DNA of 39,305 nt from an uncultured Lachnospiraceae bacterium. Its GTDB lineage: Bacteria > Bacillota > Clostridia > Lachnospirales > Lachnospiraceae. This document shows, in pieces, positions 14,227-22,379 of the stretch; within the stretch, counting starts at the first letter, position 1; each line of letters starts with the position of its first letter. The stretch lies in the NCBI GenBank assembly GCA_910587295.1, contig CAJULP010000051.1, positions 1-39,305 on the forward strand, in the 5' to 3' direction. The notes below the pieces were generated by a model, which ran no database searches, had not been told where the DNA came from, and was given only the letters and a program-made list of their open reading frames with translations. Position numbers and translations under genes: made by a program.

Positions 14227-14910
14227 TCAATCATATAAAAGCTCCACTGCCTCTTTATCTAACACCGTGATCGTCTTCTTAGATACTAAAACCAGCCCGT
14301 CCGCCTGCATCCGCATCAATTCCCTTGACAAAGAGGGCCTTGCCACCCCCAGAAAATCCGCAAGCTGTTCCCGGTTCATCTTAAGCTCCACCACTCCTTT
14401 TTCATCCATGGAGTCAATCAGCCAGATTGCGATCCGTTCGCGCAGAGACGAAGTGCTGACGATATGGAGCTTCCTTGTGATCTTAAAATTATTTTCTGAC
14501 AAGATCTCCAGCATGTTCTGTGTCAGCTGCTTATGGTGGTCACAGGCGTTAGAGCAAAAGTGATAAAAGAAATCCCAGGGCACCTCTAACACCGTCACAT
14601 CCTTGGACGCCACCGCATCATACCAGTAATGCCGCCTGTCACCAAACAGAAAGATTTCCCCAAATACATTGCCCTCCTCCACCAGATAAAGCACATCCCG
14701 CTTGCCGGAAGTAAAATCTTTGCAGATCTGCACCTGCCCCTCAAGCAGTAAAAACAATTTGGTCGGCAGCCCTTCCTGTTCAAAAATGTAACTGCCCTGG
14801 GGATACTTTTTCATCCTTGATTTGGAACATTTTAATATCCGTTCCAGTTCCTGTTCCGTGATGGAATGGAACAGCATTGACGACTCTAATTGCTTCATCG
14901 TGATACCCAT
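14227..14910 (-). CDS. Crp/Fnr family transcription regulator
   Basis: A 227-residue regulator with a cyclic-nucleotide-like sensor barrel (about residues 15-125: YIFEQEGLPTKLFLLLEGQV then EGNVFGEIFLFG), a dimer helix, and a C-terminal winged HTH (about 150-215) with recognition helix VARPSLSRELMRM. The clustered cysteines of iron-sulfur FNR are not evident (only C27, C118 and C122-like positions), so the signal is open. ATGs at 14910 and 14898 are both possible; AAAGG precedes the first closely. It is a candidate to bind the palindrome in front of the GrcA-like gene. It follows the YkgJ-type gene by 26 bp. Confidence 0.85.
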   Translation of the reverse strand: MGITMKQLESSMLFHSITEQELERILKCSKSRMKKYPQGSYIFEQEGLPTKLFLLLEGQVQICKDFTSGKRDVLYLVEEGNVFGEIFLFGDRRHYWYDAVASKDVTVLEVPWDFFYHFCSNACDHHKQLTQNMLEILSENNFKITRKLHIVSTSSLRERIAIWLIDSMDEKGVVELKMNREQLADFLGVARPSLSRELMRMQADGLVLVSKKTITVLDKEAVELLYD

Positions 14911-14936
14911 ACCTTTCTAAACAAGCCTGTCATACC

Positions 14937-15605
14937 CTATCTGTACATTGCTGCCGCCGGCTTTGCTTCCGAAAGCCTTGCATAAAATTGAGGATAAAAG
15001 TCTTTTTCCACGTCATATTGGTTTACATAAAATTGGTTCAACACATACATATTCAAATTTTTGACGATCTCCTGATTTTCTGTTCCCTCCACGATCATCA
15101 CCAATTCCTTTACAAACATATGCCAGTCGCGGATATATTGTTCATAGGATTCCAGCGCCGGAATCCCCAGCCATTTGCGGAGCTTCACCTTTGTTTTGTT
15201 TGGGTAAGGGCATTCGTGGACCTGCAGAAAATACCGAAATCCCTGTTCCTGATAGATCCGCCCCATAGGGAACATACGGCAGAACCCCGGCCTGTATCCA
15301 TGGATGGCGCATCTCCCTTCCCTGTTTAAAAAGACACAGCCCTCTTCCGGGCGCATCCTTAAGTGCGGCTGGATCAGCCCGTCTACCACCCGAAGATCAA
15401 GATATGACGCCATCAGCTCCTCAAACCCGGCCTTCAAACCCTGTTCCAACCAAAACACATCATAGGGATCAAGCAAAATAGTATCCCCCACCATCCGGCA
15501 GCATTCCGAACAGCCCGCACAGTCATTGCACCCGATCTTTACCATATCGTTAGACGTATATAACCTGCCGTCTGAAATTTCACTTAAGTCTATTTCACGT
15601 TTCAT
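14937..15605 (-). CDS. YkgJ family cysteine-cluster protein
   Basis: A 222-residue protein of the YkgJ/CxxCxxCC family, which binds metal (zinc or an iron-sulfur cluster). The cluster is at residues 26-36 (CNDCAGCSECC), and later cysteines follow in GCVFLNREGRCAIHGYRPGFCRMFP and HECPY, as expected. Function is unknown. The ATG at 15603-15605 has GGGAG upstream. It heads a short unit with the Crp/Fnr gene; redox or metal status linked to that regulator is a guess from context. Confidence 0.85.
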   Translation of the reverse strand: MKREIDLSEISDGRLYTSNDMVKIGCNDCAGCSECCRMVGDTILLDPYDVFWLEQGLKAGFEELMASYLDLRVVDGLIQPHLRMRPEEGCVFLNREGRCAIHGYRPGFCRMFPMGRIYQEQGFRYFLQVHECPYPNKTKVKLRKWLGIPALESYEQYIRDWHMFVKELVMIVEGTENQEIVKNLNMYVLNQFYVNQYDVEKDFYPQFYARLSEAKPAAAMYR

Positions 15606-15687
15606 CCCGGAATTTCTCTCCCATCGATATTTTACTTATTTTATCACATTCAGCCTTGACAATCCATCCCCCCGGTGGTATTCTTAA

Positions 15688-15725
15688 ATTCCTTTTGCAG
15701 AAAGGAATTCCTTTTGCGGAAAGGA
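15688..15725. repeat. Tandem 19-bp palindromic repeat
   Basis: ATTCCTTTTGCAGAAAGGA (15688-15706) is followed at once by the same 19 bp with a single A-to-G change (15707-15725). Each unit is itself near-palindromic (TCCTTT...GAAAGGA). It lies in the 251-bp divergent region between the YkgJ-type gene and the ABC operon: a candidate double operator. Confidence 0.6.
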
Positions 15726-15801
15726 CAACAACTTCATACTTACCTGCGGTAGCCTTCCGGCAAAATCCGGCGGCAGCAGACCGTCTTGGCAAGTTATAAG
15801 C

Positions 15802-15837
15802 TAACGGCAAAACATTCGCCGTTAACTATATTATAAT
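15802..15837 (+). promoter_or_regulatory. Promoter and inverted repeat of the ABC exporter operon
   Basis: TAACGGC (15802-15808) and GCCGTTA (15818-15824) are perfect 7-bp arms 9 bp apart. A TATAAT box follows at 15832-15837. No fair -35 box is visible, and the repeat covers that place, so a regulator probably controls this promoter. Confidence 0.5.
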
Positions 15838-15856
15838 ACTACCAGGAGGAAAAGAC

Positions 15857-16645
15857 ATGATCCAAGTCGAACACATCCGCAAGACCTACAAGGTCTCTAG
15901 GCGGAACGCCGGGTTCACCTCGGCATTAAAATCTCTGTTCCATAAGGAATATGAACTGATCCACGCTCTTGACGACGTTTCCTTCACCATTTCCGAAGGA
16001 GAAATGGTGGGCTATATCGGTCCAAACGGCGCAGGAAAAAGTTCTACCATCAAAATTCTAAGCGGCATCCTTACCCCCGAGGAGGGAACCTGCCGGATCA
16101 ACGGGCTGATCCCGTGGAAAAACCGTATCCAGCACGTAAAAAATATCGGCGTTGTCTTTGGACAGCGCACCCAGTTATGGTGGGATGTTCCGGTCCTTGA
16201 TTCCTTTGAACTGTTAAAGGAAATTTACCGGATAGACCCCTTTATTTACCGCCGTAATTTAGAACAGCTTTCCCACATGCTGAATCTTTCGGAACTGTTA
16301 AAAACCCCCGTGCGGCAGCTTTCTTTAGGGCAGCGGATGCGCTGTGAGATCGCCGCTTCCCTTTTGCATGACCCCAAAATATTATTTTTAGATGAACCTA
16401 CCATCGGACTTGACGCCGTGTCAAAACTGGCTGTCAGGGATTTTATCCTGCAATTGAACAGGGAAAAAAACACCACTGTCATTTTGACCACACATGACAT
16501 GCAGGACATTGAGGCATTGACCAATAGAGTCATACTTATCGGCAAGGGCAAAGTACTGCTTGACGGAACAATCGACGATATCCGTAAGGATTTTGACAGC
16601 ACGGAAGAGGCTTTGGCTGACTTTTACCGAAGCCACCAGATCTAG
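15857..16645 (+). CDS. ABC-2 exporter ATP-binding protein
   Basis: A 262-residue ATPase of the group that works with two DUF990-type (ABC2_membrane_6) permeases. Walker A is GPNGAGKSS (55-63), the Q-loop is FGQRTQLWWDVPV, the signature is LSLGQRMRCEIAASLL, Walker B is ILFLDEPTIGLD and the H-loop TTHDMQD. The insert with QLWW is characteristic for this subfamily. AGGAGG stands 8 bases before the ATG. First gene of a three-gene operon with an 10-bp gap to the next. Confidence 0.9.
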   Translation: MIQVEHIRKTYKVSRRNAGFTSALKSLFHKEYELIHALDDVSFTISEGEMVGYIGPNGAGKSSTIKILSGILTPEEGTCRINGLIPWKNRIQHVKNIGVVFGQRTQLWWDVPVLDSFELLKEIYRIDPFIYRRNLEQLSHMLNLSELLKTPVRQLSLGQRMRCEIAASLLHDPKILFLDEPTIGLDAVSKLAVRDFILQLNREKNTTVILTTHDMQDIEALTNRVILIGKGKVLLDGTIDDIRKDFDSTEEALADFYRSHQI

Positions 16646-16655
16646 GAGGGGCCTG

Positions 16656-17459
16656 ATGCGTAAATATCTTGCTTTTTTCAGACTTCGTTTTTCCATGGAC
16701 CTGCAATACCGCGCAGCCGCCTTCGCCGGGGTCATCACCCAGTTTGCCTGGGGAACCATGGAAATTTTAATGTTCCGCGCTTTTTATCAGGCGGATGCTT
16801 CCGCTTTTCCCATGAGTTTTCAGGCTACGGCCTCATACGTTTGGATGCAGCAGGCGTTCCTTGCCCTTTTCATGGCATGGATGATGGAAAACGATATTTT
16901 TGACGCCATCCTGAACGGCAACATCGCCTACGAGCTGTGCCGTCCTATCAATATCTACCGCATGTGGTTTGCAAGAAGCCTTGCCAACCGCTTTGCCAAG
17001 GCGCTGCTTCGCTGCCTGCCGATCTTGCTGACTGCAATGCTGCTGCCTGCTCCCTACGGGCTGATGATGCCGGTAAACCCGGAAGCTTTTCTTTTGTTTT
17101 TCCTGACATTGCTTCTTGGCACCGGAGTTACGGTTTCCTTTTGTATGCTGATCTATATGACAACATTTTTTACCATCTCCCCCATGGGAATCCGTATGAT
17201 CGCCATTTCCGGAGTGGAGTTTTTATCCGGAGCCGTGATCCCTCTGCCCTTTTTCCCTGACAAGATCCGGCATGTTCTGGAGCTGCTGCCCTTTGCTTCC
17301 ATGCAGAACGTCCCTCTTAGGATCTACAGCGGAGACCTTACAGGCGCTTGTATGTGGCAGGCCGTTTTCTTACAGGTCTTCTGGCTTGCGGCGCTTACAC
17401 TGGCCGGGGAATTTCTGAATATGCTGGCAATGAAACGCATTACGGTACAAGGAGGGTGA
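16656..17459 (+). CDS. ABC-2 family permease, first subunit
   Basis: A 267-residue membrane protein with about six helices, beginning MRKYLAFFRLRFSMDLQYRA and carrying NGNIAYELCRPINIY (about residues 88-102), the conserved loop of ABC2_membrane_6 proteins. AGGAGG lies 5-6 bases before the ATG at 16656; the longer open frame upstream overlaps the ATPase and is not used. Its stop is 2 bp before the start of the second permease, so the two form a heterodimer channel. Substrate unknown. Confidence 0.85.
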   Translation: MRKYLAFFRLRFSMDLQYRAAAFAGVITQFAWGTMEILMFRAFYQADASAFPMSFQATASYVWMQQAFLALFMAWMMENDIFDAILNGNIAYELCRPINIYRMWFARSLANRFAKALLRCLPILLTAMLLPAPYGLMMPVNPEAFLLFFLTLLLGTGVTVSFCMLIYMTTFFTISPMGIRMIAISGVEFLSGAVIPLPFFPDKIRHVLELLPFASMQNVPLRIYSGDLTGACMWQAVFLQVFWLAALTLAGEFLNMLAMKRITVQGG

Positions 17460-17461
17460 CC

Positions 17462-18235
17462 ATGAGATTATACAGAAAATATTTTATGATCCATTTAAAG
17501 AGCATAATGGAATACAAGGCGTCATTTCTCTTCACCTGCCTTGGGCAGTTCCTTGTCTCTTTCAATGTCTTTTTAGGGGTATATTTTATGTTTCAGCGGT
17601 TTTCAAATGTGGAAGGCTTTACCTACAACGAAGTTCTGCTTTGCTTTGGCATCACGTTAATGGAATTTTCCCTTGCGGAAGCCTTCGCAAGAGGATTTGA
17701 CATGTTTGGGACCATGATCCGCAAGGGAGAATTTGACCGCATCATGGTGCGGCCAAGAAATGAGATCTTCCAGGTTTTAGGAAGCCATATAGAATTTACC
17801 CGCATTGGACGTATCCTGCAGGCAATCGTAATGTTTGTCTGGGGGTTTTCCGTCAGTGACGTACACTGGACGCCCTCTAAGATCCTGACGGTGATCCTGA
17901 TGCTGGCCGGGGGCACCATGGTCTTTAGCGGATTATTCCTGATCTATGCCTCTATCTGCTTTTTCACCGTGGAAGGGCTGGAATTTATGAATATCTTCAC
18001 CGACGGCGCAAGGGAATACGGGAAGTACCCGGTCTGCATTTATGGAAGACAGGTCTTGTTCCTATGTACTTTCGTCGTTCCCTATGCGCTGATCCAGTAC
18101 TATCCCCTATTGTACATCCTTGGCAGGGGAAAGACGCACTATGCCCTGCTGCCTGTTGCGGCATGCTTCTTTATCCTCCCCTGCCTGCTGTTCTGGAAAA
18201 TAGGGGTTACGCACTATACGTCCTGTGGGTCGTAA
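17462..18235 (+). CDS. ABC-2 family permease, second subunit
   Basis: A 257-residue membrane protein of the same kind, beginning MRLYRKYFMIHLKSIMEYKA. The matching loop is RKGEFDRIMVRPRNEIFQVL (about 92-111). It ends with WKIGVTHYTSCGS, the usual C-terminal sequence, so the gene is complete. The ribosome site AAGGAGGG overlaps the end of the preceding gene. Confidence 0.85.
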   Translation: MRLYRKYFMIHLKSIMEYKASFLFTCLGQFLVSFNVFLGVYFMFQRFSNVEGFTYNEVLLCFGITLMEFSLAEAFARGFDMFGTMIRKGEFDRIMVRPRNEIFQVLGSHIEFTRIGRILQAIVMFVWGFSVSDVHWTPSKILTVILMLAGGTMVFSGLFLIYASICFFTVEGLEFMNIFTDGAREYGKYPVCIYGRQVLFLCTFVVPYALIQYYPLLYILGRGKTHYALLPVAACFFILPCLLFWKIGVTHYTSCGS

Positions 18236-18250
18236 AGAAACCCGCACACG

Positions 18251-18882
18251 GAGCCCGGCATGACACAGAAAGGAGAAATTCATGGAAAAATTTACGGAAA
18301 GATGTTCCTGGGCAACTACAGATTTATACAAAGAATATCACGACAATGAATGGGGGAGACCCGTCCATGATGATAACAAGTTATTCGAAATGCTAATACT
18401 TGAAGGTATGCAGGCAGGACTATCGTGGCTGACAATACTGAATAAACGCAAGGAGTTCCGAACCGCTTTTGATAACTTTGACTGTAACAAAGTAGCACGA
18501 TATGATGAAGCCAAAATAGAAGAACTGATGAAAAACGAGGGAATTGTCCGCAATAGGCTGAAAATCAAATCAGCAATAACAAATGCCCGGCAGTTTATAA
18601 AAATTCAGGAAAAATACGGAAGCTTTGATTTATTTATTTGGTCTTATGTTGATAACACGCCAATTCTCAATCACTTCCAAAGTGAAAGTGATATCCCTGC
18701 CAAGACCGCACTCTCAGACCAAATTAGCAAAGATTTGAAAAAACTCGGTTTCAAATTTGTAGGCAGTACCATTATATATGCCTATATGCAGGCAATCGGG
18801 ATGGTCAATGACCATGTAATGGGCTGTCACTTGTATGTCCATCCATAAAGCGGAACGACAGGAAGCCGTCAATGCCGGGCTC
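18251..18882. repeat. 11-bp inverted repeat flanking tag
   Basis: GAGCCCGGCAT at 18251-18261 and its exact complement ATGCCGGGCTC at 18872-18882 bracket the tag gene. They may be ends of an inserted segment or chance. No target duplication was identified. Confidence 0.3.
18282..18848 (+). CDS. tag: DNA-3-methyladenine glycosylase I
   Basis: A 188-residue base-excision enzyme that removes 3-methyladenine from alkylated DNA. The family pattern is complete: RCSWATTDLYKEYHDNEWG near the start with the zinc cysteine, LEGMQAGLSWLTILNKR (about 40-56), GIVRNRLKIKSAITNA, and GFKFVGSTIIYAYMQAIGMV with the zinc-binding histidines VNDHVMGCHLY at the end. AAAGGAG lies 5-6 bases before the ATG. The gene is clearly richer in A+T than the exporter genes before it, and an 11-bp inverted repeat (GAGCCCGGCAT) flanks it, both of which hint at separate acquisition. 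Confidence 0.95.
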   Translation: MEKFTERCSWATTDLYKEYHDNEWGRPVHDDNKLFEMLILEGMQAGLSWLTILNKRKEFRTAFDNFDCNKVARYDEAKIEELMKNEGIVRNRLKIKSAITNARQFIKIQEKYGSFDLFIWSYVDNTPILNHFQSESDIPAKTALSDQISKDLKKLGFKFVGSTIIYAYMQAIGMVNDHVMGCHLYVHP

Positions 18883-19040
18883 TTTTCATCCAGCGCAGGG
18901 CTTCCCGCCTTCCGGCAGCTTTGCCAGCCGAAACCACAGTAAATGAAACCGCAATAGCCTCTCCAGAAATTCTATATTCAAGAATCTTTGCACCAGTCAA
19001 ATCACATTCTTCACAATTTTTATGAGTTCTGGTAAAAATT

Positions 19041-20450
19041 TCACGAACTTATCTCCCACATCTCATGCATCCATTCCTTCATCAACGGATAGATTTCCCT
19101 GTATTTTTGGAACAGTCTCTGATATTTCCCCACATTTTCAGCCTTAGGTTCCAATACCTTCTTGTAAGAGACCATCCCACTGACAGCGTCTGGCAGGCTG
19201 TCATAATATCCCGCCGCATAAGCCGCACAGATTGCCGCCCCCATACAGACCGACTGACAATCAGCCGGAACGTTAATCTTTACATTGCCGACATCCGCCA
19301 TGATCTGCATAAATACATCAGAATTGGTTGTTCCGCCTGATATATTGACCTCTCCGATTTCCACGCCTGCCTGCCGATATTGCCGCAGCAGATTCCCCGT
19401 TCCATAGGCAATCCCCTCCAAAAGGCATCGGTAAATATCAGCCTTCGTGTGCTTAAGGGATAATCCGTAAATCATTCCCCGCACTCTGGTATCCAGATAG
19501 GGATGCCTGTTCCCCTGAAAAAAATCCAGGGCGATCAATCCCCTGCTGCCTGCCGGGACCTGCCCTGCCTCCTTTTCCATCCTCTCAAAAAAGGCAGCGG
19601 CATCGTCCTCCTGTGCAATTTCCTTCCGAAACCATTCAATGATGGAATTTGCGCTTATCTGGCCCCGAAAAGAAGTATAATATCCCGCCAGCAAATGATT
19701 CGGGCCTGCCGTAATGGTGTTCTCCGTAAACATCTGTTCCTTCGTCAATAGCATTGTCAAATTGGACGAACCCGTCATCAGAGCCAGCCTGTCTGGCCCA
19801 CATACCCCCATCCCTAAAATACCGATAGAAGAATCCACACCGCCCTGGGCCACAAATACCTTTTCTGAAAGCCCCAGTTCCTCAGCACTTTCCCTGGTCA
19901 AATACCCGATTTTATCCCCTACCGCATAACAATTTTGGCGGGGAAATTTTTCTAATGCTTCCCGCAAGCCAATCTTTTCATAAAACCATTCCGGAAATCC
20001 TTTTTCATCATCGTTATAGCCCCAATTGCACGCCGTGTTCACATTGATGGACCAAATCCCCGTAAGATAATGAGTCAGCCAATCCTGGCATTCGCAAAAC
20101 ACCTGCGCTTTTTGATAATTTTCCGCTTCATGCTTTTTCAGCCACAAAAGCTTACAAGGCATCCATTCCGCGGAAAGCCGCTCCCCTGTCATATTCTGGA
20201 TTTCCCAAGCCTCCTCTGCCGCCAGCCCTAAAATCCTTTCTCTGGAGATTCCTAGATTCTCCATCCCTTTTCTGACAGCACTTTTCAGCGCGCGAATCCA
20301 TTCCTTCGGATCTTGCTCCACAAATCCCTGCCCCGGATAAATTAAACCATATTCCTCCACAAAAAAACCATAGTTTTTCCCACTTTTATCATAAAATCCT
20401 GCCCGAAGGCTGGTTGTTCCCAAATCAATGCCCAATAAAATATCCTGCAT
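19041..20450 (-). CDS. FGGY family carbohydrate kinase, apparent internal deletion
   Basis: A 469-residue ATP-dependent sugar kinase. The N-terminal phosphate-binding loop GIDLGTTSLRAG, the C-terminal ATP-binding ALMTGSSNLTM, NISGGTTNSDVFMQIMADV and GAAICAAYAAG are present. The start is the ATG at 20450, with GGAGG 6-7 bases upstream. After ILGLAAEEAWEIQNMTGERL comes SAEWMPCKLLWLKK; members of this group that I recall have about 30-40 more residues here, including the substrate-binding strand and a WMD-R-like motif. They seem deleted without loss of frame. The kinase may be inactive. Substrate unknown, probably a pentose, pentulose or related polyol. Last gene of the sgc-like operon. Confidence 0.8.
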   Translation of the reverse strand: MQDILLGIDLGTTSLRAGFYDKSGKNYGFFVEEYGLIYPGQGFVEQDPKEWIRALKSAVRKGMENLGISRERILGLAAEEAWEIQNMTGERLSAEWMPCKLLWLKKHEAENYQKAQVFCECQDWLTHYLTGIWSINVNTACNWGYNDDEKGFPEWFYEKIGLREALEKFPRQNCYAVGDKIGYLTRESAEELGLSEKVFVAQGGVDSSIGILGMGVCGPDRLALMTGSSNLTMLLTKEQMFTENTITAGPNHLLAGYYTSFRGQISANSIIEWFRKEIAQEDDAAAFFERMEKEAGQVPAGSRGLIALDFFQGNRHPYLDTRVRGMIYGLSLKHTKADIYRCLLEGIAYGTGNLLRQYRQAGVEIGEVNISGGTTNSDVFMQIMADVGNVKINVPADCQSVCMGAAICAAYAAGYYDSLPDAVSGMVSYKKVLEPKAENVGKYQRLFQKYREIYPLMKEWMHEMWEISS

Positions 20451-20473
20451 GAAAAACCTCCACAAACTGCCAT

Positions 20474-21577
20474 CTACACATCATACCTGTTCAACGAAAA
20501 ATTTTCATCCAGGCCGCAAATGAACTCATACACCAATAACCCTGTCTTCTCCAGATCCTTTAAATCCAGCACTTCCATAGGACTATGGCTGTAACGGTCC
20601 GGTGTTCCTAAATCCATGCAGGGAATCCCCTTTTCCTCAAGCTGCAGATATGCCGTATCGGAGAGCGCACCCCTTGCCGCCTGGCGTTGAAGGGTGATTC
20701 CACACTTTTTTGCGCTCTTTTTTAAAAGTGTAAACATTCCTTTATGGATGATATTGCCGTTTAAAGTTCCCTTGCCATGAAAGTTAAACATATTGACCGA
20801 CACGCCTTCTCCCAGCGCCACGTTATTGGTTCCCTTTAAATCCGGCGTATCCCCCGCACCTGCCCCTAAAAGACAGATTCCCATATCCGCTTTCACGCTT
20901 CTGTGCGCCAGCATTGCACCCCTGGCATGATATTCTTCCATCACCGTTCCTACCAGGTATACAGTTGCTTTATGCTCTTTTTGCGCCAAAAATTCTGCAA
21001 TCTGATTTAAGCTTGTAAGCCCTGACGCATCATCCGTATATGCGCCGCAGATCCTGTCATTCAGCAATTCCTTAAAGGCGTTATCATATAGAACCGGACA
21101 TCCCACATGGATTCCCAGATTGAAAACCTCCGTTTCGTTTTTCGCTCCAATATCAATATATAAGCCGCCAATCCCTTCTGCTTTTTGCTTGTCCTCCGGG
21201 CTTAAAGCATGATAGGATTTCATCCCGAATACCCCGGGATAATAATTCCCTGATTCACTGCCTACCCGAACCCCTTTGCCCTGCAATACTTTTTCCGGAA
21301 CACCGCCAACCCTGTCCACTTTCAAAAAACCATCGGCCGTAATGCAGGTAATAACAAAACCAATAGTATCCATATGGGCAAACACCATGACAGAAGGAAC
21401 TTGTTTCCCGCTTCCCGGAAACTTTGCAATCACATTCCCTGCCTTGTCCACATATGCTTTATCCGTATATTTTTTCATATCTGCCAAAAAACGTTTTGCC
21501 ATTTCACTTTCGTAACCTGACAAGCGGGGGATTTCCATATATTCTTTCAGTTTTTCTTTTAATTCATTTCTGTCCAT
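20474..21577 (-). CDS. M42 family metallopeptidase (SgcX/FrvX-like)
   Basis: A 367-residue member of the M42 aminopeptidase/cellulase family. Metal and catalytic sites by position are H68 (FAHMDTIGF), D182 or D183 (GAYTDDASG), E214-E215 (VMEEYHARGA) and H331 (YSHSPMEVLDL). The usual second-site aspartate, expected 22 residues after the last glutamate, is Leu237 (ICLLGAGAGD), which may mark a subfamily or a change of function. E. coli SgcX, FrvX and YpdE are relatives that sit in sugar-transport clusters, so the substrate may be an amide-linked sugar conjugate rather than a peptide. It lies between the DeoR and kinase genes. Confidence 0.85.
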   Translation of the reverse strand: MDRNELKEKLKEYMEIPRLSGYESEMAKRFLADMKKYTDKAYVDKAGNVIAKFPGSGKQVPSVMVFAHMDTIGFVITCITADGFLKVDRVGGVPEKVLQGKGVRVGSESGNYYPGVFGMKSYHALSPEDKQKAEGIGGLYIDIGAKNETEVFNLGIHVGCPVLYDNAFKELLNDRICGAYTDDASGLTSLNQIAEFLAQKEHKATVYLVGTVMEEYHARGAMLAHRSVKADMGICLLGAGAGDTPDLKGTNNVALGEGVSVNMFNFHGKGTLNGNIIHKGMFTLLKKSAKKCGITLQRQAARGALSDTAYLQLEEKGIPCMDLGTPDRYSHSPMEVLDLKDLEKTGLLVYEFICGLDENFSLNRYDV

Positions 21578-21586
21578 ACAAATCTC

Positions 21587-22375
21587 CTACACTCTTTTTA
21601 CCTCTACATGATTCCGCATCATAACTTCCACGATATCCGGGGAAATATCTTTATCCGTTATGATCAGGTCAATATCCTTAATATCACAAAATTTGCTTAC
21701 CGCAAGTTTATTAAATTTAGTCCGGTCCGCCACAAGGATAATCTTTTTCCCTGCCTTTACCAGCAGTGATTTGACCCCCGATTCGATATAATTAGCATTG
21801 GAAATCCCAAAATTCCTGTCCACAGCATCTGCACTCAAAAAAACCTTATCCACCATCATATTCCGTATAAACTGCTCGGTAATCGACCCTACAAGGACAT
21901 TATAATTCGTGCGTACGGCCCCTCCGGTCACGATCACCTGTGCGGAGGGATGATTATTTAAGGCAATTGCAATGGACATATCGTAAGTAATGACCGTTAA
22001 ATTCTTTCTTTCCTGCAAATGCTGGGCAATCTGATAGGTAGTCGTTCCTGAATCCAGAAAAACAGCGTCTCCATCCTCAATCTCCAACGCTGCCTGTATG
22101 GCAATCCTTTCCTTTTCGTCCATCATCATGGCTACTTTATCATGATACTGATATTCGAACGTAGTGCTGATGCCATTTAACACCGCTCCTCCGTGAGTCC
22201 GCCGGATCACCCCCTGCTTTTGCAGCTCTTTCAGGTCACGCCTTATCGTGGCCTGGGATACGTTCAGATATTCCGACATATCCAAAACGGTAAGCCTGCC
22301 ATACTTTTTCAGGTATTCCATAATTGCAATCAGCCTGCCGTGAATAATTTCCTGCGTATAATCGAATCCATCCAT
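21587..22375 (-). CDS. DeoR family transcription regulator
   Basis: A 262-residue repressor: N-terminal HTH (about residues 15-60; LNVSQATIRRDLKEL, then GVIRRTHGGAVL) and a C-terminal sugar-phosphate sensor domain (DSGTTTYQIAQHL, VIVTGGAVRTNYNVLVG, KIILVADRTKF). The ATG at 22375 with AAAGGA 8 bases upstream is preferred over the earlier 22423. It follows the second permease by 4 bp. It probably represses the whole operon until a phosphorylated sugar appears; candidate sites lie upstream of the BtpA gene. E. coli sgc has a DeoR-type regulator too (SgcR). Confidence 0.9.
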   Translation of the reverse strand: MDGFDYTQEIIHGRLIAIMEYLKKYGRLTVLDMSEYLNVSQATIRRDLKELQKQGVIRRTHGGAVLNGISTTFEYQYHDKVAMMMDEKERIAIQAALEIEDGDAVFLDSGTTTYQIAQHLQERKNLTVITYDMSIAIALNNHPSAQVIVTGGAVRTNYNVLVGSITEQFIRNMMVDKVFLSADAVDRNFGISNANYIESGVKSLLVKAGKKIILVADRTKFNKLAVSKFCDIKDIDLIITDKDISPDIVEVMMRNHVEVKRV

Positions 22376-22379
22376 CTTT

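Noticed and set aside
15595..15810. 71-codon minus-strand frame upstream of the YkgJ-type gene
   Set aside because: Runs through the tandem palindromes and promoter region; the YkgJ-type gene has its own start and site.
18849..19040. Minus-strand open stretch of about 59 codons (CEECDLTGAKILEYRISG...) between tag and the kinase
   Set aside because: No start codon or ribosome site and no recognised family; at best a remnant of an older gene, so not listed as a feature.
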